DNA of 64,000 bases from Hydrogenophaga crassostreae (GTDB taxonomy: Bacteria > Pseudomonadota > Gammaproteobacteria > Burkholderiales > Burkholderiaceae_C): contig NZ_CP017476.1 in the NCBI RefSeq assembly GCF_001761385.1, positions 124,001 to 188,000 of the forward strand, in the 5' to 3' direction. Each line of letters opens with the position of its first letter. The stretch's first letter is position 1. This document shows, piece after piece, positions 1 through 7,763 of this stretch. The notes under the pieces were generated by a model. It searched no databases, had not been told where the DNA came from, and saw only the letters and a list, made by a program, of their open reading frames with translations. The position numbers and the translations under genes were made by a program.

Positions 1-537
1 GGCACGGGCTTCAGCGCCCAGCGCCTGAACATCGCGTTGCCGTTCGGTGGCCTTGGGAGACAAAAACCCACGAAACACGAACTGTCCGTCCCAGCCCGCT
101 TGCCCCGCCACGCTGAGCAGGGCCGTGATGCTGCTGGGGCCTGGCAAGGGCACGCAGCGCAGTCCGGCAGCCACCACCGCCTGGGCCAGGCGCGCGCCCG
201 GGTCGCTCACGCCAGGCGTGCCCGCGTCGCTTACATAGACCACCCGCTGTCCTTCTTGCAAACGCTGCACCACGGTCAAAGCCGCTTCGGCCTCGTTGTG
301 TTCATGCACAGCCAGCAACGGTTTGTGAAGTCCGTAACCTTGAAGCAGACCCGCGGTGTGGCGGGTGTCTTCGCAGGCCACGGTATCGGCCAGCGACATC
401 ACATGCAGCGCGCGCAGCCCGATATCGGCCAGGTTGCCAATGGGTGTGGCCACCATGTACAGCGCGCCCTGCGGATAATGCTGGTGGGCTGCCGCTTCGC
501 GTGCGGCGATCAACAAAGATGGGGGGCTGGCAGACAA
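1..537 (-). CDS. rsmI: 16S rRNA (cytidine1402-2'-O)-methyltransferase RsmI, C-terminus cut by window edge
   Basis: SAM-dependent methyltransferase of the tetrapyrrole-methylase fold; RsmI methylates the ribose of C1402 in 16S rRNA. The minus strand reads an open frame of 179 codons off the left edge with the family landmarks: VATPIGNLADIG near the N-terminus, CEDTRHT, HEHNE, YVSDAGTPGVSDPG and PLPGPSSITAL. The best start is TTG at 537, giving an N-terminal arm as in E. coli RsmI; ATG at 456 would remove the first beta strand. The start codon shares one base with the divergent yraN ATG. Identity is firm; the start is uncertain and the C-terminal part is outside the window. Confidence 0.9.
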   Translation of the reverse strand, partial: MSASPPSLLIAAREAAAHQHYPQGALYMVATPIGNLADIGLRALHVMSLADTVACEDTRHTAGLLQGYGLHKPLLAVHEHNEAEAALTVVQRLQEGQRVVYVSDAGTPGVSDPGARLAQAVVAAGLRCVPLPGPSSITALLSVAGQAGWDGQFVFRGFLSPKATERQRDVQALGAEARA

Positions 538-986
538 TGTGGTTTTCCAGAAAAAAACAGGCAGGCGACACACCCGAACCCGGGGCCGTGATCACGACCA
601 AGTCGCGTGGTGATATGGCCGAGGCAACCGCCTTGGAACACCTGCAAGGTCAAGGCCTCAAGCTGGTTCGACGCAATTTCAAGACGCCCGGACGGGGTGG
701 CGGCGAGGTGGATTTGATTATGCGCGCCGCGGATGGCACGCTGGTATTTGTCGAGGTCCGCCAGCGCTCCGCCCATTCACGCGGCGGGGCTGGTGGAAGC
801 ATCACACCGATCAAGCAACAGCGCATCGTTCTGGCTGCACGGCACTTTTTGCTGCAACTTGGATCTACCCCACCTTGTCGGTTCGATGTGGTCTTGATTG
901 ATGGCCCGTTGTCGTCGCAGCCCAAACAGCCTCGGGCCCAGATCGAATGGTTGCGCGCCGCATTTGATGCAACCGACGTTTCGTGA
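537..986 (+). CDS. yraN: YraN family protein (UPF0102, endonuclease-like fold)
   Basis: 149-residue member of the UPF0102/YraN family, a small restriction-endonuclease-like fold of unknown role. Family signatures are visible: GDMAEATALEHL, VRRNFKTPGRGGGEVDLI and LVFVEVRQR, which hold the acidic/basic residues of a PD-(D/E)XK-like core. I chose ATG 537, after a G-rich stretch that can act as a ribosome site, over the longer frame from 444, which would run deep into rsmI. It lies divergent to rsmI and just upstream of diaA and the BON lipoprotein, the order known from enterobacteria but without lpoA. Biochemical function is unknown. Confidence 0.88.
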   Translation: MWFSRKKQAGDTPEPGAVITTKSRGDMAEATALEHLQGQGLKLVRRNFKTPGRGGGEVDLIMRAADGTLVFVEVRQRSAHSRGGAGGSITPIKQQRIVLAARHFLLQLGSTPPCRFDVVLIDGPLSSQPKQPRAQIEWLRAAFDATDVS

Positions 987-1014
987 ACCTCACTTCGCCC
1001 GCTATCATTCCGCC

Positions 1015-1635
1015 ATGCTTTTGCAACGTATCCAGCAGCAGTTCATCGACAGTGCCGATCTCAAATACCAATGCGCTCAGGCTTTGGCGCCTGAAGTGGA
1101 GGCCGCGACAAACGCGGTGCTCGCTGGCGTCACAGGTGGCGGAAAGGTATTGAGCTGTGGCAATGGAGCGTGCGCCGCTGCCGCACAGCAGTTTGCGGCG
1201 GGTTTTGTGGGGCGCTACGAACGGGAGCGCCCGGAACTGGCCGCCTTCTCGCTGGCCGCCGATGCGGCGGTCATCACTGGCATTGCCAACGATTTTGATT
1301 TTCGCACCGTGTATGCGCGGCAGGTGCGGGCACTAGGGCAGGCCGGAGATGTGCTCCTGGTGATTTCCATTACCGGTAATTCGGCGAATGTGCTGGCGGC
1401 GGTGGATGCCGCCCACGAGCGTGATATGACCGTGGTGGCCCTGTCGGGCGGGCGCGGTGGTCGTTTGGCGCAGATGCTGCGGGACACCGATGTGAGCGTG
1501 TGCGTGCCCAGCGAGGTGAGCGCCCGAATTCTGGAAGTGCATCAATTGGTGTTGCACTGCATTTGCGATGGCGTGGACGCCCAGCTGCTGGGTCTGCCCG
1601 ATTCATTGAACCTTGAACAGGAGAACCCTGCATGA
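1015..1635 (+). CDS. diaA: SIS-domain protein, DiaA/GmhA-like
   Basis: 206 residues forming one SIS (sugar isomerase) domain, as in DiaA, the DnaA-binding initiation factor, and GmhA, sedoheptulose-7-phosphate isomerase. Visible landmarks are VLSCGNGACAAAAQ (residues 45-58), ANDFDF and the phosphosugar-binding loop ISITGNSANVLAAVD (about 118-131). ATG 1015 follows the yraN stop by 28 bp. Its place between yraN and the BON lipoprotein favours the DiaA role over heptose synthesis, as no other LPS heptose gene is near. Annotation as phosphoheptose isomerase is the main alternative. Confidence 0.8.
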   Translation: MLLQRIQQQFIDSADLKYQCAQALAPEVEAATNAVLAGVTGGGKVLSCGNGACAAAAQQFAAGFVGRYERERPELAAFSLAADAAVITGIANDFDFRTVYARQVRALGQAGDVLLVISITGNSANVLAAVDAAHERDMTVVALSGGRGGRLAQMLRDTDVSVCVPSEVSARILEVHQLVLHCICDGVDAQLLGLPDSLNLEQENPA

Positions 1636-2252
1636 CGAAGAACAACCGCTTTTTAACGCCCGCCCGCTTGATGGTGGGTGCCCTGTGTCTGGCCAGCTTG
1701 TCGGCTTGTACGACCTTGGTGGTCGGTGGCGCGCTGACCGGTGCCATGGTGGCCGTCGACCGACGCAGTTCGGGCGCCCAGCTGGATGACCAGGGCATTG
1801 AATTGCGCGGATCCAACCGCCTTCGAGACCAGATGGGCAACCGTGCCCGAGTGAGCGTGACCAGCTACAACCGCCACGTTTTGCTCACCGGCGAAGCCGC
1901 CAGTGAAGCCGCCAAGGCGGAGGCCGGAGAGATACTGAAATCAATGGACAACGTGGGGCCGATTTACAACGAGCTGGGGGTCACCAACAGCCCGTCGTTC
2001 ACGGAAAAAGCCAGCGACAGCCTGTTGACTGGGCGGGTCAAGGCCGGTCTGGTCGAGATTCGCGAGCTGTCGACCAATGCATTCAAGGTGGTGAGCGAGC
2101 GTGGAACCGTCTATTTGATGGGTCGCGTTACGCAAAAAGAAGCTGACATGGCCACTGAAGTGGCTCGTACCACCAAGGGCGCCATGCGTGTGGTGCGGGT
2201 GATGGAAATTTTGTCGGAAGAGGAACTGGCGCGCCTGCCCGTCGCCCGATAA
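1632..2252 (+). CDS. dolP: BON-domain outer-membrane lipoprotein, DolP (YraP)-like
   Basis: 206-residue lipoprotein. A lipobox LSAC puts the lipidated cysteine at residue 26, followed by two BON domains (about 45-115 and 130-195) with the usual VSVTSYNRHVLLTGEA and VVSERGTVYLMGRV strands. DolP helps keep the outer membrane intact and binds anionic phospholipid at the division site. It overlaps diaA by 4 bp (ATGA), so the two are probably translationally coupled. The order yraN-diaA-dolP supports the assignment. Confidence 0.85.
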   Translation: MTKNNRFLTPARLMVGALCLASLSACTTLVVGGALTGAMVAVDRRSSGAQLDDQGIELRGSNRLRDQMGNRARVSVTSYNRHVLLTGEAASEAAKAEAGEILKSMDNVGPIYNELGVTNSPSFTEKASDSLLTGRVKAGLVEIRELSTNAFKVVSERGTVYLMGRVTQKEADMATEVARTTKGAMRVVRVMEILSEEELARLPVAR

Positions 2253-2263
2253 GGACAAAGCCG

Positions 2264-2292
2264 CCTGTGCAGTTCGCCTGAAGCTGCACAGG
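2264..2292. terminator. Hairpin between convergent dolP and the dehydrogenase gene
   Basis: CCTGTGCAG at 2264-2272 pairs exactly with CTGCACAGG at 2284-2292, and the loop can extend the stem by three more pairs with one bulge. It lies in the 58-bp gap between two convergent genes. There is no T tract, so it may be a weak or Rho-assisted bidirectional terminator. Confidence 0.45.
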
Positions 2293-2310
2293 GCGAACGG
2301 GTCGTTTGCT

Positions 2311-3213
2311 TCAGCGCAAACGCTTGATCAGGCTGGAGGTGTCAAGGCGGTTGTCGCCCTGGGCCTGTAAATCGGCGTAGAACTGGTCGACCAGGGCGGT
2401 GACGGGCAAGCGTGCACCATTGCGCTTGGCCTCTTCCAGCACCAGACCCAGATCCTTGCGCATCCAGTCCACGGCGAAGCCAAAGTCGAACTGGTTGTTC
2501 ACCATGGTTTTGCCCCGGTTATCGAGTTGCCAGCTCTGTGCTGCACCCTTGCCGATGACGCCCAAGGCCTGCTCCATGTTCAGGCCAGCCTTCTGACCAA
2601 AGGCGATGGCCTCGGAGAGGCCTTGTACCAAACCTGCAATACAGATCTGGTTGACCATCTTGGTGAGTTGGCCCGCGCCGCTTTCACCCATGAGCGTGAA
2701 GGCCTTCGCAAAGGCCATGCCCACGGGTCTGACTTTGTCAAAGGCCACGGTATCACCGCCACACATCACCGTGAGTGCGCCATTTTGGGCGCCCGCCTGG
2801 CCACCCGAAACGGGCGCGTCGATGAAGGCCAATCCCAGTGTTTTTGCGGCGCCGCAGAGCTCACGCGCCACATTGGCTGATGCGGTGGTGTGGTCCACAA
2901 ACACCGATCCGGGCTCCATACCCGCGAAAGCGCCATCGGCGCCCAGCGTGATGGCCCGCAAGTCGTCATCGTTGCCTACGCAGGCAAAAACGATGTCTGC
3001 ACCTTTGGCCGCCTCACGGGGGGTGGCTTTGGCGTCGCCACCAAACTCCGCGACCCAGGCCTTCGCTTTGGAGGCAGAGCGGTTGTAGACGGTCACAGTG
3101 TGGCCCGCCTTGGCCAGATGGCCAGCCATGGGAAGACCCATGACGCCCAGGCCGATAAAGGCCACGCGTTGGGAGGCGACGGAGTCGTAGGAGCGGTCGG
3201 CGATGGTGTTCAT
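2311..3213 (-). CDS. NAD(P)-dependent 3-hydroxyacid dehydrogenase (GarR/MmsB family)
   Basis: 300-residue beta-hydroxyacid dehydrogenase of the tartronate semialdehyde reductase / 3-hydroxyisobutyrate dehydrogenase family. An N-terminal Rossmann motif FIGLGVMGLPMAGHLAKAGH (residues 19-38) is followed by the substrate motif DAPVSGGQAGAQNG and the catalytic-lysine segment GAGQLTKMVNQI. The start at 3213 has GGAGA upstream; an in-frame ATG at 3228 lacks one. The exact substrate cannot be told from sequence, and no neighbour names a pathway. Confidence 0.85.
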   Translation of the reverse strand: MNTIADRSYDSVASQRVAFIGLGVMGLPMAGHLAKAGHTVTVYNRSASKAKAWVAEFGGDAKATPREAAKGADIVFACVGNDDDLRAITLGADGAFAGMEPGSVFVDHTTASANVARELCGAAKTLGLAFIDAPVSGGQAGAQNGALTVMCGGDTVAFDKVRPVGMAFAKAFTLMGESGAGQLTKMVNQICIAGLVQGLSEAIAFGQKAGLNMEQALGVIGKGAAQSWQLDNRGKTMVNNQFDFGFAVDWMRKDLGLVLEEAKRNGARLPVTALVDQFYADLQAQGDNRLDTSSLIKRLR

Positions 3214-3385
3214 GGCTTTATTCTCCATCAGTTTTGACTTCGTTGGCATCACCGGTGCGCTTGCTGGGCAGGCCGGCCACACGGCGAGTGGCCAAATCGG
3301 AAACCGAAGTGGACGATCCATTGCCCGGAGCGCGGGCCCTAAACCCGGAATGCTGCGGAACTGGCTTCGCCAGGCCTCCAGCGTG

Positions 3386-3425
3386 GGGGGGGGGCAACGC
3401 GCTGCAAGCGCGGCGCGGGGGGGCG
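3386..3425 (-). repeat. GC-rich 3' element after pilU
   Basis: Between pilU and the upstream dehydrogenase gene lies a G8 run, the palindrome CGCGCT-GCA-AGCGCG (3398-3412) and a G7 run ending 2 bp from the pilU stop. On the pilU strand this reads stop, CG, C7, GCGC. It resembles the ends of the other 3' repeats in the window, and the hairpin could serve as the pilU terminator. Confidence 0.4.
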
Positions 3426-4562
3426 TTACATGATCTCCAGGTGCTCGGTACCAGCGGCCAGATCCAGCGATTTGGCGCGCGTGCTGTTGAGCTTGATCTG
3501 CAGCCGCAAGTCGTTGAGGGAGTCGGCGTTTCGCAGGGCGTCTTCCAGCGTGATGAGGTTGGCTTCGAAGGCCTTGAACAGCGCCTGATCGAAGGTCTGC
3601 ATGCCGATGTTGGTGCTCTTTTTCATGACCTCCTTGATCTCGGCCACTTCGCCTTTGAAAATCAGGTCGGAGATCAGGGGTGAGTTCAACATCACCTCGA
3701 CGGCCGCGAACCGGCCTTTGTTGTCCTGGCGGGGCACCAGGCGCTGGGAGATCAGGGAACGCAGGTTGAGCGACAAGTCCATCAGCAGTTGTGGACGGCG
3801 CTCTTCCGGGAAAAAGTTGATGATGCGGTCCAGCGCCTGGTTGGCGCTGTTGGCGTGCAGCGTGGCCAGGCACAGGTGACCGGTCTCCGAGAACTGGATG
3901 GCGTGTTCCATGGTCTCCCGGGTGCGAATTTCGCCCATGAGAATCACGTCGGGCGCCTGGCGCAGGGTGTTGTGCAGGGCGGCTTCCCAGTTGTCGGTGT
4001 CCAGACCCACTTCGCGCTGCGTGACCACGCAGTTCTTGTGGGGGTGCACGAACTCGATCGGGTCTTCAATCGTGATGATGTGGCCCTGGGTGTGTTCGTT
4101 GCGCCAGTCCACCATGGCTGCCAGCGAGGTGGATTTACCGGAACCGGTGGCGCCCACCAGAATACACAAACCGCGCTTGGACAGCACCACATCCTTCATC
4201 ACCTGGGGCAACCCCATGCCGTCGATCGTGGGCAGGATGGCGGGGATGGTCCGCAGCACCATGCCGACTTTGCCTTGCTGGATGAAGGTACTGACACGGA
4301 AGCGGCCAATCTGGGGTGGCGAAATGGCGAAATTGCACTCCTTGGTGCGTTCGAACTCGGCCGCCTGCTTGTCATTCATGATCGCGCGCGCCAGCGACAT
4401 GGTGTGCACCGCGTTGAGCGGTTGCGGCGACACCTTCACCACCTTGCCATCGACCTTGATGGCGGGCGGAAAGTCAGCGGTCAAAAACAGGTCGCTGCCC
4501 TTGCGGCTGACCATCAGCTTGAGCAAATCGTTGATGAACTTGGATGCCTGATCGCGTTCCAT
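3426..4562 (-). CDS. pilU: Type IV pilus twitching ATPase PilU
   Basis: 378-residue PilT/PilU ATPase that supports pilus retraction at the inner-membrane base. It has an N-terminal PAS-like part, Walker A GATGSGKS (137-144), the acidic box HIITIEDPIEF, Walker B VILMGEIR (about 206-213) and the His box TLHANSANQ. The long C-terminal tail after the ATPase core and the GATGSGKS loop mark PilU rather than PilT. It lies directly downstream of pilT, separated by a palindromic repeat, the usual order pilT-pilU. Confidence 0.93.
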   Translation of the reverse strand: MERDQASKFINDLLKLMVSRKGSDLFLTADFPPAIKVDGKVVKVSPQPLNAVHTMSLARAIMNDKQAAEFERTKECNFAISPPQIGRFRVSTFIQQGKVGMVLRTIPAILPTIDGMGLPQVMKDVVLSKRGLCILVGATGSGKSTSLAAMVDWRNEHTQGHIITIEDPIEFVHPHKNCVVTQREVGLDTDNWEAALHNTLRQAPDVILMGEIRTRETMEHAIQFSETGHLCLATLHANSANQALDRIINFFPEERRPQLLMDLSLNLRSLISQRLVPRQDNKGRFAAVEVMLNSPLISDLIFKGEVAEIKEVMKKSTNIGMQTFDQALFKAFEANLITLEDALRNADSLNDLRLQIKLNSTRAKSLDLAAGTEHLEIM

Positions 4563-4624
4563 GGAGTCTTACCTTCAATATTCAATTCAACACGCGCCGC
4601 GTCTTCAACCGAGAACGCCGCAGA

Positions 4625-4700
4625 TCCGGCTCCGCCGGTCTGCCAGCGTTGCCCCCTTGAGGGGGTGACGAGCCGCGCAGCAGGCTCGGCGCAGGGATGG
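4625..4700 (-). repeat. Palindromic repeat, type A, copy 1 (pilT-pilU gap)
   Basis: GC-rich element with CCGGCTCCGCCGG and the perfect hairpin CCCCCT-TG-AGGGGG, then TGACGAGCCGC. A clearly related copy sits at 26306-26385. Both copies lie right behind the stop codon of a minus-strand gene, here pilT. It could be an attenuating hairpin inside the pilT-pilU unit. Confidence 0.55.
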
Positions 4701-4706
4701 GCATAT

Positions 4707-5750
4707 CTACCCGGGGAAGTTTTCTGGAATCTTTGCTTTGCTGCGGGCTTCGCCGGGACTGATCACGTTGCGGCGCACCAGGTCGGTGAGGTTTTGGTCC
4801 AGCGTTGACATGCCCACTCCGCTGCCGGTCTGGATGGCAGAGTACATCTGTGCCACCTTGGCTTCGCGGATCAGGTTGCGGATGGCGCTGGTGCCGATCA
4901 TGACCTCGTGGGCCGCCACACGACCGCTGCCGTCTTTCAGCTTGCACAGGGTTTGGGAAATCACGGCCACCAGGGATTCCGACAACATGGCGCGAACCAT
5001 GTCCTTTTCTTCGGCCGGGAACACGTCAATGATCCGGTCGATGGTTTTGGCCGCGCTGGATGTGTGCAGGGTGCCGAACACCAGGTGGCCGGTTTCGGCG
5101 GCGGTCATGGCCAGGCGAATGGTTTCCAGATCGCGCATTTCGCCAACCAGAATGGCGTCGGGATCTTCACGCAAAGCCGAGCGCAGCGCATTCGCAAAGC
5201 TCAGCGTGTGCGGACCGACTTCACGCTGGTTGACCAGGCATTTCTTGGAGTCGTGCACAAATTCCACCGGGTCTTCGACGGTGAGGATGTGGCCGTATTC
5301 GGTTTCGTTGAGGTGGTTGACCATGGCCGCCAGCGTGGTCGACTTGCCCGAACCGGTGGGCCCGGTCACAAGCACGAGGCCGCGTGGGCGCAGCGCCAGA
5401 TCGCCAAAGATCTTGGGCGCGTTGAGCTGCTCCAGTGTGAGCACCTTGCTGGGAATGGTCCGGAACACGGCACCTGCGCCCCGGTTGTGGTTGAAGGCAT
5501 TCACGCGGAAACGTGCCAGGCCTTCGATCTCGAACGAGAAGTCGCACTCCAGGAACTCCTCGTATTGTTTGCGCTGGCTGTCGTTCATGATGTCGTACAC
5601 CATGCTGTGAACAGCCTTGTGGTCCAGGGGCTCCACGTTGATGCGGCGCACGTCACCGTGCACCCGTATCATTGGAGGCAGACCTGCAGAGAGGTGCAAA
5701 TCCGAAGCTTTGTTCTTGACGCTGAAGGCGAGCAGTTGCGTGATGTCCAT
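4707..5750 (-). CDS. pilT: Type IV pilus retraction ATPase PilT
   Basis: 347-residue hexameric ATPase that drives pilus retraction and twitching. It opens with MDITQLLAFSVKNKASDLHL, as in canonical PilT. Walker A GPTGSGKS is at residues 130-137, with HILTVEDPVEF, Walker B AILVGEMRD, the His box TLHTSSAAKTIDR and the C-terminal AIRNLIRE retraction motif. Length is normal for PilT. It is divergent from the YggS-type gene with only 38 bp between starts, the common proteobacterial arrangement. Confidence 0.96.
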   Translation of the reverse strand: MDITQLLAFSVKNKASDLHLSAGLPPMIRVHGDVRRINVEPLDHKAVHSMVYDIMNDSQRKQYEEFLECDFSFEIEGLARFRVNAFNHNRGAGAVFRTIPSKVLTLEQLNAPKIFGDLALRPRGLVLVTGPTGSGKSTTLAAMVNHLNETEYGHILTVEDPVEFVHDSKKCLVNQREVGPHTLSFANALRSALREDPDAILVGEMRDLETIRLAMTAAETGHLVFGTLHTSSAAKTIDRIIDVFPAEEKDMVRAMLSESLVAVISQTLCKLKDGSGRVAAHEVMIGTSAIRNLIREAKVAQMYSAIQTGSGVGMSTLDQNLTDLVRRNVISPGEARSKAKIPENFPG

Positions 5751-5788
5751 CCCGGGTTCCCATGCAATGTTGGTGTAACTAAGTGATT

Positions 5789-6496
5789 ATGACGACGATT
5801 GAAGCCAATCTCCAAACGCAACGCCGACGTATGGCCCTGGCCTGTCAACAAGCGGATCGAGATGTGACAGCGGTCACGTTGCTGGCCGTGTCCAAAACCT
5901 TTGGACCCGATGCGGTGGCACAGGCCATTGCTGCGGGGCAACATGCTTTTGGTGAAAATTACATCCAGGAGGGGGTGGACAAAGTCCAGGCCTTGCGGGC
6001 CAGCCATCCCGAAGCCCCTCTTCAATGGCATTGCATCGGGCCCATTCAGAGCAACAAGTCGCGGTCGGTGGCCGAGCACTTTGACTGGGTTCAATCGGTG
6101 GATCGCCTCAAAATTGCCCAGCGCCTGAGCGAACAGCGTCCTGCGCTTTTGCCACCGCTTCAGGTGTGCCTGCAGGTCAATGTGGACGGTGGCGAGAACA
6201 AGTCGGGCGTATTGCCCGATGAGCTGCCCGCTTTGGCGACTGCGGTGGCCCTTTTGCCTCGGCTGCGTTTGCGCGGCTTGATGTGCATCCCCGAGCCGGC
6301 GCCCGATTTTGAAAGCCAGCGCGCCTTGTTCTTGCGTTGCACGGCCCTGTTCGATGCCATGCGGCATGAGCATGGCGCCGCTGTCGACACCTTGTCCATG
6401 GGCATGAGCGACGATCTGGAGGCCGCTGTCGCGGCAGGGGCAACCATGGTGCGCGTGGGGCGGGGCATCTTCGGCTCCCGCCCGGCCCGGGCCTGA
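5789..6496 (+). CDS. YggS family pyridoxal-phosphate homeostasis protein
   Basis: 235-residue PLP-binding protein of the YggS/PROSC (PLPBP) family, a single-domain type-III-fold barrel that buffers vitamin B6 and influences amino-acid metabolism. The PLP lysine lies in LLAVSKTFGPDAV near residue 37, followed by FGENYIQEG, WHCIGPIQSNK, CLQVNVDGGENKSG and the phosphate-binding end MGMSDDLEAAVAAGATMVRVGRGIFG. ATG 5789 is used; an in-frame GTG lies two codons upstream. It is divergent from pilT. Confidence 0.93.
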   Translation: MTTIEANLQTQRRRMALACQQADRDVTAVTLLAVSKTFGPDAVAQAIAAGQHAFGENYIQEGVDKVQALRASHPEAPLQWHCIGPIQSNKSRSVAEHFDWVQSVDRLKIAQRLSEQRPALLPPLQVCLQVNVDGGENKSGVLPDELPALATAVALLPRLRLRGLMCIPEPAPDFESQRALFLRCTALFDAMRHEHGAAVDTLSMGMSDDLEAAVAAGATMVRVGRGIFGSRPARA

Positions 6497-6553
6497 TCCA
6501 GTCCCCGGGGATACAGGTACAGATGTCAGGGGGTTGCGGGCTTGTCTGCGGGC

Positions 6554-7117
6554 TTATTGGGCAGGCAGGGTGAGGGGCTTGACGCTGCCGCAATCGGCAG
6601 ACAGCCACTGGCCTTTGGCGTCCATGGTCATGTTGCGCGTCGTGCCACCGTCCTGGTTTTTGATGTCCATCTTCATGGTGTACGCCTTGTCGCTCTCAAA
6701 GGTGTAGATGCCTTGCCCGCTGGACACGGGGTTGCTGCAGGTGAAGCTGATTTTTAGCGTGTTCCCGGTTTGCGAATCGATCTTGCTGGTGCAGTCACCC
6801 TGCGTCTGGGTGGGCATCTGTTGGCGCTTCACCATCTCGGGCGTCATGCAAACCTTGACCGCCATCGCGCCGCTGGAGGCCATGCTGACGCCACTCTTGC
6901 CCATGATGGCTTCCATTTGCTTGCGCTGGGCTGGTGGCATGGCCGCGAGCTGGGCCTGCATCTGCGCCATGGCCTTTTCCATTTCGGGGTTGCCACCGAT
7001 CTTGTTTTCGATGGCCCACAAGCCGGGCTGGACGTTTTGTGCCATGGCCGGCGCAGCGGTTGCGGCCAGAAGTGCCAGGATGGCGAGCGTGTGGCTGCGT
7101 GTGCATTTCGTGATCAA
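6554..7117 (-). CDS. DUF3617 family secreted protein
   Basis: 187-residue exported protein with a signal peptide (hydrophobic stretch about 10-25, likely cut after AMA before QNVQPG). The N-terminal QPGLWAIENK, conserved CMTPEMV, the paired cysteines in DCTSKI and FTCSN, and the C-terminal SADCGSVKP are typical of DUF3617, a periplasmic family of unknown function common in proteobacteria. A methionine/glutamine-rich helix lies at about 45-75. The neighbours give no clue to its role. Confidence 0.8.
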   Translation of the reverse strand: MITKCTRSHTLAILALLAATAAPAMAQNVQPGLWAIENKIGGNPEMEKAMAQMQAQLAAMPPAQRKQMEAIMGKSGVSMASSGAMAVKVCMTPEMVKRQQMPTQTQGDCTSKIDSQTGNTLKISFTCSNPVSSGQGIYTFESDKAYTMKMDIKNQDGGTTRNMTMDAKGQWLSADCGSVKPLTLPAQ

Positions 7118-7172
7118 GGTGTTCCTCCTGAGGTGTTGGGCATCGGTATTCTTGTCAGGGCCGCGCGGTTTG

Positions 7173-7661
7173 TCAAAGCGGCAGCCGTGATGAGCTTTTT
7201 ACCTCTTCCATCACCGCGTAGGTGCGTGTTTCGCGCACGCCGGGCAACTGCCACAAGACGCTGCCGGCGAATGCGCGGTAGGCGGCCATATCGGCCATGC
7301 GGGTTTTGAGCAGGTAGTCAAACCCGCCGGCCACCATGTGGCATTCCATGATCTCCTCTTGTACCTGCACCGCCGCCTTGAACTCATCGAACACGTTGGC
7401 TGTGGTGCGGTCCAGCAGCACCTCGACAAACACCGTCATGCCCAGGCCCAGTTTGAGAGGGTTCAAGCGTGCCTCGTAACCCAGGATGTAGCCCTCGCGC
7501 TGCAGGCGCTGGGTGCGTGCGAGCACCGCAGTCGGCGACAAGGCCACGGTCTCGGCCAGCTTCAGGTTCGACAGGCGACCGTCCACCTGCAGCGCCGAGA
7601 GAATGCGCATGTCGATGCGATCGAGGTCGCCGGAAGGGAGTGACCGGATGTGGCTGTTCAT
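7173..7661 (-). CDS. Lrp/AsnC family transcriptional regulator, probable putA regulator
   Basis: 162-residue Lrp/AsnC protein with an N-terminal helix-turn-helix (DRIDMRILSALQVDGRLSNLKLAE..., about 13-60) and a C-terminal RAM effector domain (about 75-150) with ECHMVAGGFDYLLKTR. It is divergent from putA with a 102-bp AT-rich gap holding repeated AATTATT boxes. Lrp-type activators beside putA (PutR, BkdR-like) respond to proline or branched amino acids, so proline control of putA is the natural inference. Confidence 0.88.
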   Translation of the reverse strand: MNSHIRSLPSGDLDRIDMRILSALQVDGRLSNLKLAETVALSPTAVLARTQRLQREGYILGYEARLNPLKLGLGMTVFVEVLLDRTTANVFDEFKAAVQVQEEIMECHMVAGGFDYLLKTRMADMAAYRAFAGSVLWQLPGVRETRTYAVMEEVKSSSRLPL

Positions 7662-7763
7662 GTGGTGAATTGTTCGGTAGAAATGAAATTATTAGTGAAT
7701 TATTCTGCATAAAAGCCCCGATGATCAAGGAATTCTCTAATTTGCTGTTACACAGGAGTTGCC
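7662..7763. promoter_or_regulatory. Divergent Lrp-putA control region
   Basis: An AT-rich island in otherwise GC-rich DNA. AATTATT occurs at 7687-7693 and again at 7698-7704, 11 bp apart on the same helix face, with AATTGTT at 7668-7674 and further AT-rich boxes near 7735. This looks like a row of Lrp-type sites. A clear AGGAG ribosome site precedes the putA ATG at 7764. Confidence 0.55.

Noticed and set aside
2311..3873. A 520-codon frame containing the dehydrogenase
   Set aside because: The first 220 codons are antisense/alternate-frame to pilU; the family starts at 3213 after GGAGA.
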